Below, one piece after another: positions 6,028 to 7,446 of a DNA stretch of 7,446 bases. Both the position numbers and the translations under genes were made by a program. This stretch comes from Lachnospiraceae bacterium (GTDB taxonomy: Bacteria; Bacillota; Clostridia; Lachnospirales; Lachnospiraceae), in contig DNJW01000079.1 in assembly GCA_003488965.1 (NCBI GenBank), forward strand, positions 1 to 7,446. The letters are read 5' to 3'. The stretch's first letter is position 1. Each line of letters opens with the position of its first letter. The notes under the pieces were generated by a model that made no database searches, had not been told where the DNA came from, and worked only from the letters and a program-made list of their open reading frames with translations.

Positions 6028-6819
6028 ATGAGGCTTGAAAAAAAACAAATTTTGTCCCTTCTTCTTATCATTGCTTTTGGTGCGGCGGTTTCTTTTGTTG
6101 GTTTTCGTGCAGGAAATACAGACAGTATAGGAAATGAAGAAAACCTTGAGGTCTCGGAAGATATGACAGAGGCTTTGGATTTGTCCCGGCCTTCGCCGGA
6201 GAATGGAGAAGAGAGCAGGGAAGAGTCTGGCGGGGCAGAGGCTGATTTTGACCGCTTAAAGGAGCAGAATCCGGATATTTATGCGTGGATTACCGTTCCT
6301 GGAACGGTAATTGACTATCCCGTTCTGCAAAAAGGCGATGCTAAGGACCCTTATGATAATTATTATCTTGACCATCAGGCGGATTTGTCAGAAGGATTTC
6401 CCGGAGTGATTTATTCCCAGCCTGTCAACCGCCGGGATTTTACAGATTCCGTTACCGTTTTGTACGGACATAATCTGAAAAGCGGGGAGATGTTCAGCAG
6501 TTTGCATTTTTTTTCGGATAAAGATTTTTTTGCCGAAAACAGCCGGGTCATCATTGATACACCGGAAAAAACGCTGACTTATGAAATTTTTGCCGCTGTA
6601 GATTTCTCCGACGCACTTTTGCCTTATGAATATGATTTCACAAAAAATTCCGAGGTTCAGAGACATTTGGCAGATGTGAGAAAATGCGAAGGGAACTTTA
6701 GGGAAGAAACAAAACTGGCGGAAGGGGATAAGATTCTTGTACTCTCCACCTGTTACAGCGACAAGGCAGAAAGAAGGCTTTTAGTGGAAGCGGTGCTGAC
6801 TGCACAGCAGCCGAAATAA
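6028..6819 (+). CDS. Class B sortase
   Basis: This is a membrane-bound cysteine transpeptidase that cleaves a sorting motif between Thr and Gly and transfers the protein to the cell wall or a pilus-type acceptor. The 263-residue product has one N-terminal membrane segment (about residues 7-27) and an acidic Ser/Glu-rich stalk to about 72. The sortase domain opens with the class B signature (NPDIYAWITVPGTVIDYPVLQ). The catalytic residues are visible: His148 in LYGHN, Cys242 in LSTC, and Arg250 in ERRLLVEAVL. Length and order fit SrtB-type enzymes, so it should be active. It starts 6 bases after the surface-protein stop, in the same reading frame, with AGGAG 11 bases upstream, so the two genes are almost certainly cotranscribed and probably translationally coupled. 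The upstream SPKTGE protein is the obvious candidate substrate. Confidence 0.92.
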   Translation: MRLEKKQILSLLLIIAFGAAVSFVGFRAGNTDSIGNEENLEVSEDMTEALDLSRPSPENGEESREESGGAEADFDRLKEQNPDIYAWITVPGTVIDYPVLQKGDAKDPYDNYYLDHQADLSEGFPGVIYSQPVNRRDFTDSVTVLYGHNLKSGEMFSSLHFFSDKDFFAENSRVIIDTPEKTLTYEIFAAVDFSDALLPYEYDFTKNSEVQRHLADVRKCEGNFREETKLAEGDKILVLSTCYSDKAERRLLVEAVLTAQQPK

Positions 6820-6826
6820 TTAACGG

Positions 6827-6867
6827 AAAGGTGCATAGTCCTCATGAAGAGAGCTTTGCACCTTTTT
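6827..6867 (+). terminator. Rho-independent terminator after the sortase gene
   Basis: AAAGGTGCA (6827-6835) pairs with TGCACCTTT (6857-6865). The stem extends inward (AGTCCTC with GAGAGCT, one mismatch) to a short ATGAA loop, and a T-run covers 6863-6867. It lies 7 bases past the sortase stop. Since the next gene is convergent, the hairpin may also slow transcription from the other side, although the minus-strand T-run is short. Confidence 0.85.
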
Positions 6868-6903
6868 CATGGGTTATGCAAGGTAAAAGGAAAAATGAAT
6901 GAA

Positions 6904-7446
6904 TCAGCCAATCTGCAGATGCCGGTAAGTATGATACAGAACAGGTAAAATGGCAATAGTCAATACGGCATACAATATGATAATAACTGGTACTTCCCCG
7001 ACTATCACTCCCCCAATCGAATATAAATTGAAATAATCAAGTGCATTCCCGGTCTGCAGCAGCTGGTCGGGCAGCAGCCCGATGATTTTATTTATGGCAG
7101 GACTGTTGATATTTGAAATAAAAGAGGGAATAAAAATCAATATAACCGGAACCATAACTGCCAGTACTGATGATTTTGTTTTAGCGGATACGAGCATACT
7201 TAAAAAGGAGATAAACAAGCAGCCCACATAACCTCCGATGCCGATAAGAAAGTATTTCTGCAAATTGGTGATATTATAAAAACATTTCCAGGAAGTCCAG
7301 CTTGCCTGAATGGAAAGGCGGCTTCCGTCCGCTCCCAAATACAGCAGCACAATTCCGGTATATAGAAGGAAAACCACAAAATATATTGCGGTCACAATAA
7401 GGAGCCCGGCTCGGATTTTCGATGCTGTCCCCTTATTTCTGCCATA
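6904..7446 (-). CDS. ABC-2-type transporter permease, C-terminal part (cut by window edge)
   Basis: The minus-strand frame is open from the window edge to a TGA at 6904-6906, so the true start lies outside. A GTG at 7393-7395 falls inside a membrane segment and is not a likely start. The visible ~180 residues contain four hydrophobic segments (AGLLIVTAIYFVVFLLYTG; YFLIGIGGYVGCLFISFLSM; VLAVMVPVILIFIPSFI; VPVIIILYAVLTIAILPVLY) and end in the basic tail YHTYRHLQIG. The entry at the edge (YGRNKGTASKIRAG before the first segment) and the spacing fit the C-terminal half of ABC-2-type permeases found beside an ATPase gene in Clostridia. Substrate and partner ATPase are not visible. It converges on the sortase operon and is not part of it. 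Confidence 0.65.
   Translation of the reverse strand, partial: YGRNKGTASKIRAGLLIVTAIYFVVFLLYTGIVLLYLGADGSRLSIQASWTSWKCFYNITNLQKYFLIGIGGYVGCLFISFLSMLVSAKTKSSVLAVMVPVILIFIPSFISNINSPAINKIIGLLPDQLLQTGNALDYFNLYSIGGVIVGEVPVIIILYAVLTIAILPVLYHTYRHLQIG

Noticed and set aside
5670..6071. Minus-strand open frames over the end of the surface-protein gene (up to 133 codons)
   Set aside because: They are mirror images of the Asp/Asn/Glu-rich coding repeat, giving Ser/Phe-rich or His-rich shadows, and have no start signals.
5998..6100. Stop-codon readthrough supplying the sortase's membrane segment as the missing sorting tail
   Set aside because: The shared frame makes it possible, but the segment is preceded by five basic residues (RKMRLEKK), the wrong charge placement for a sorting tail, and no recoding signal is visible.
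1..7446. CRISPR arrays, tRNA or rRNA genes
   Set aside because: No regularly spaced short repeats, tRNA-like cloverleaf or rRNA-like sequence was seen on either strand.

Overview
The window looks like a low-to-moderate GC Firmicute chromosome, most likely a gut Clostridia/Lachnospiraceae-type organism. The reasons are strong AGGAGG-type ribosome binding sites, TATAAT promoters, a large secreted repeat protein with an SPKTG sorting motif, and a class B sortase. No species can be named from the sequence alone.

Positions 1 to about 2000 form a gene graveyard. It begins with a short coding-like remnant (159-356). Then comes an in-frame chimera of a truncated GNAT acetyltransferase and a complete pyridoxamine-5'-phosphate-oxidase-like domain (446-1192). 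A second GNAT gene has lost its 3' end (1220-1576). Last is a chloramphenicol-acetyltransferase-like gene that loses its homology after about 75 residues and continues in frame into what reads as the last ~20 codons of an IS66-type transposase (1633-1926). A 16-bp perfect hairpin and a putative IS66 right end (to 1999) follow. A ~46-bp direct repeat (42-87 and 2002-2046) brackets this block, and its second copy starts 2 bp after the inferred IS66 end.

Positions 2047-2412 hold no convincing gene. They contain a 19-codon ORF with a strong RBS, a pair of mutually exclusive RNA hairpins, and a promoter for the next operon.

Positions 2413-6867 are the functional core, a two-gene surface-display operon. 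The first gene encodes a 1192-residue secreted protein: signal peptide, four Ig-like or beta-sandwich repeats, a long repeat region, a C-terminal domain and an acidic linker. It ends exactly at SPKTGE. The next gene, six bases after the stop codon, is a class B sortase. SPKTG is the motif type used by Clostridioides difficile SrtB, so the pair is a plausible sortase and substrate. The unusual point is that the substrate lacks the hydrophobic segment and basic tail that normally follow the motif, and the sortase's RBS lies inside the codons for that motif. A terminator closes the operon.

Positions 6904-7446 (minus strand, cut by the window edge) hold the C-terminal part of a membrane permease of ABC-2 type, convergent with the operon.
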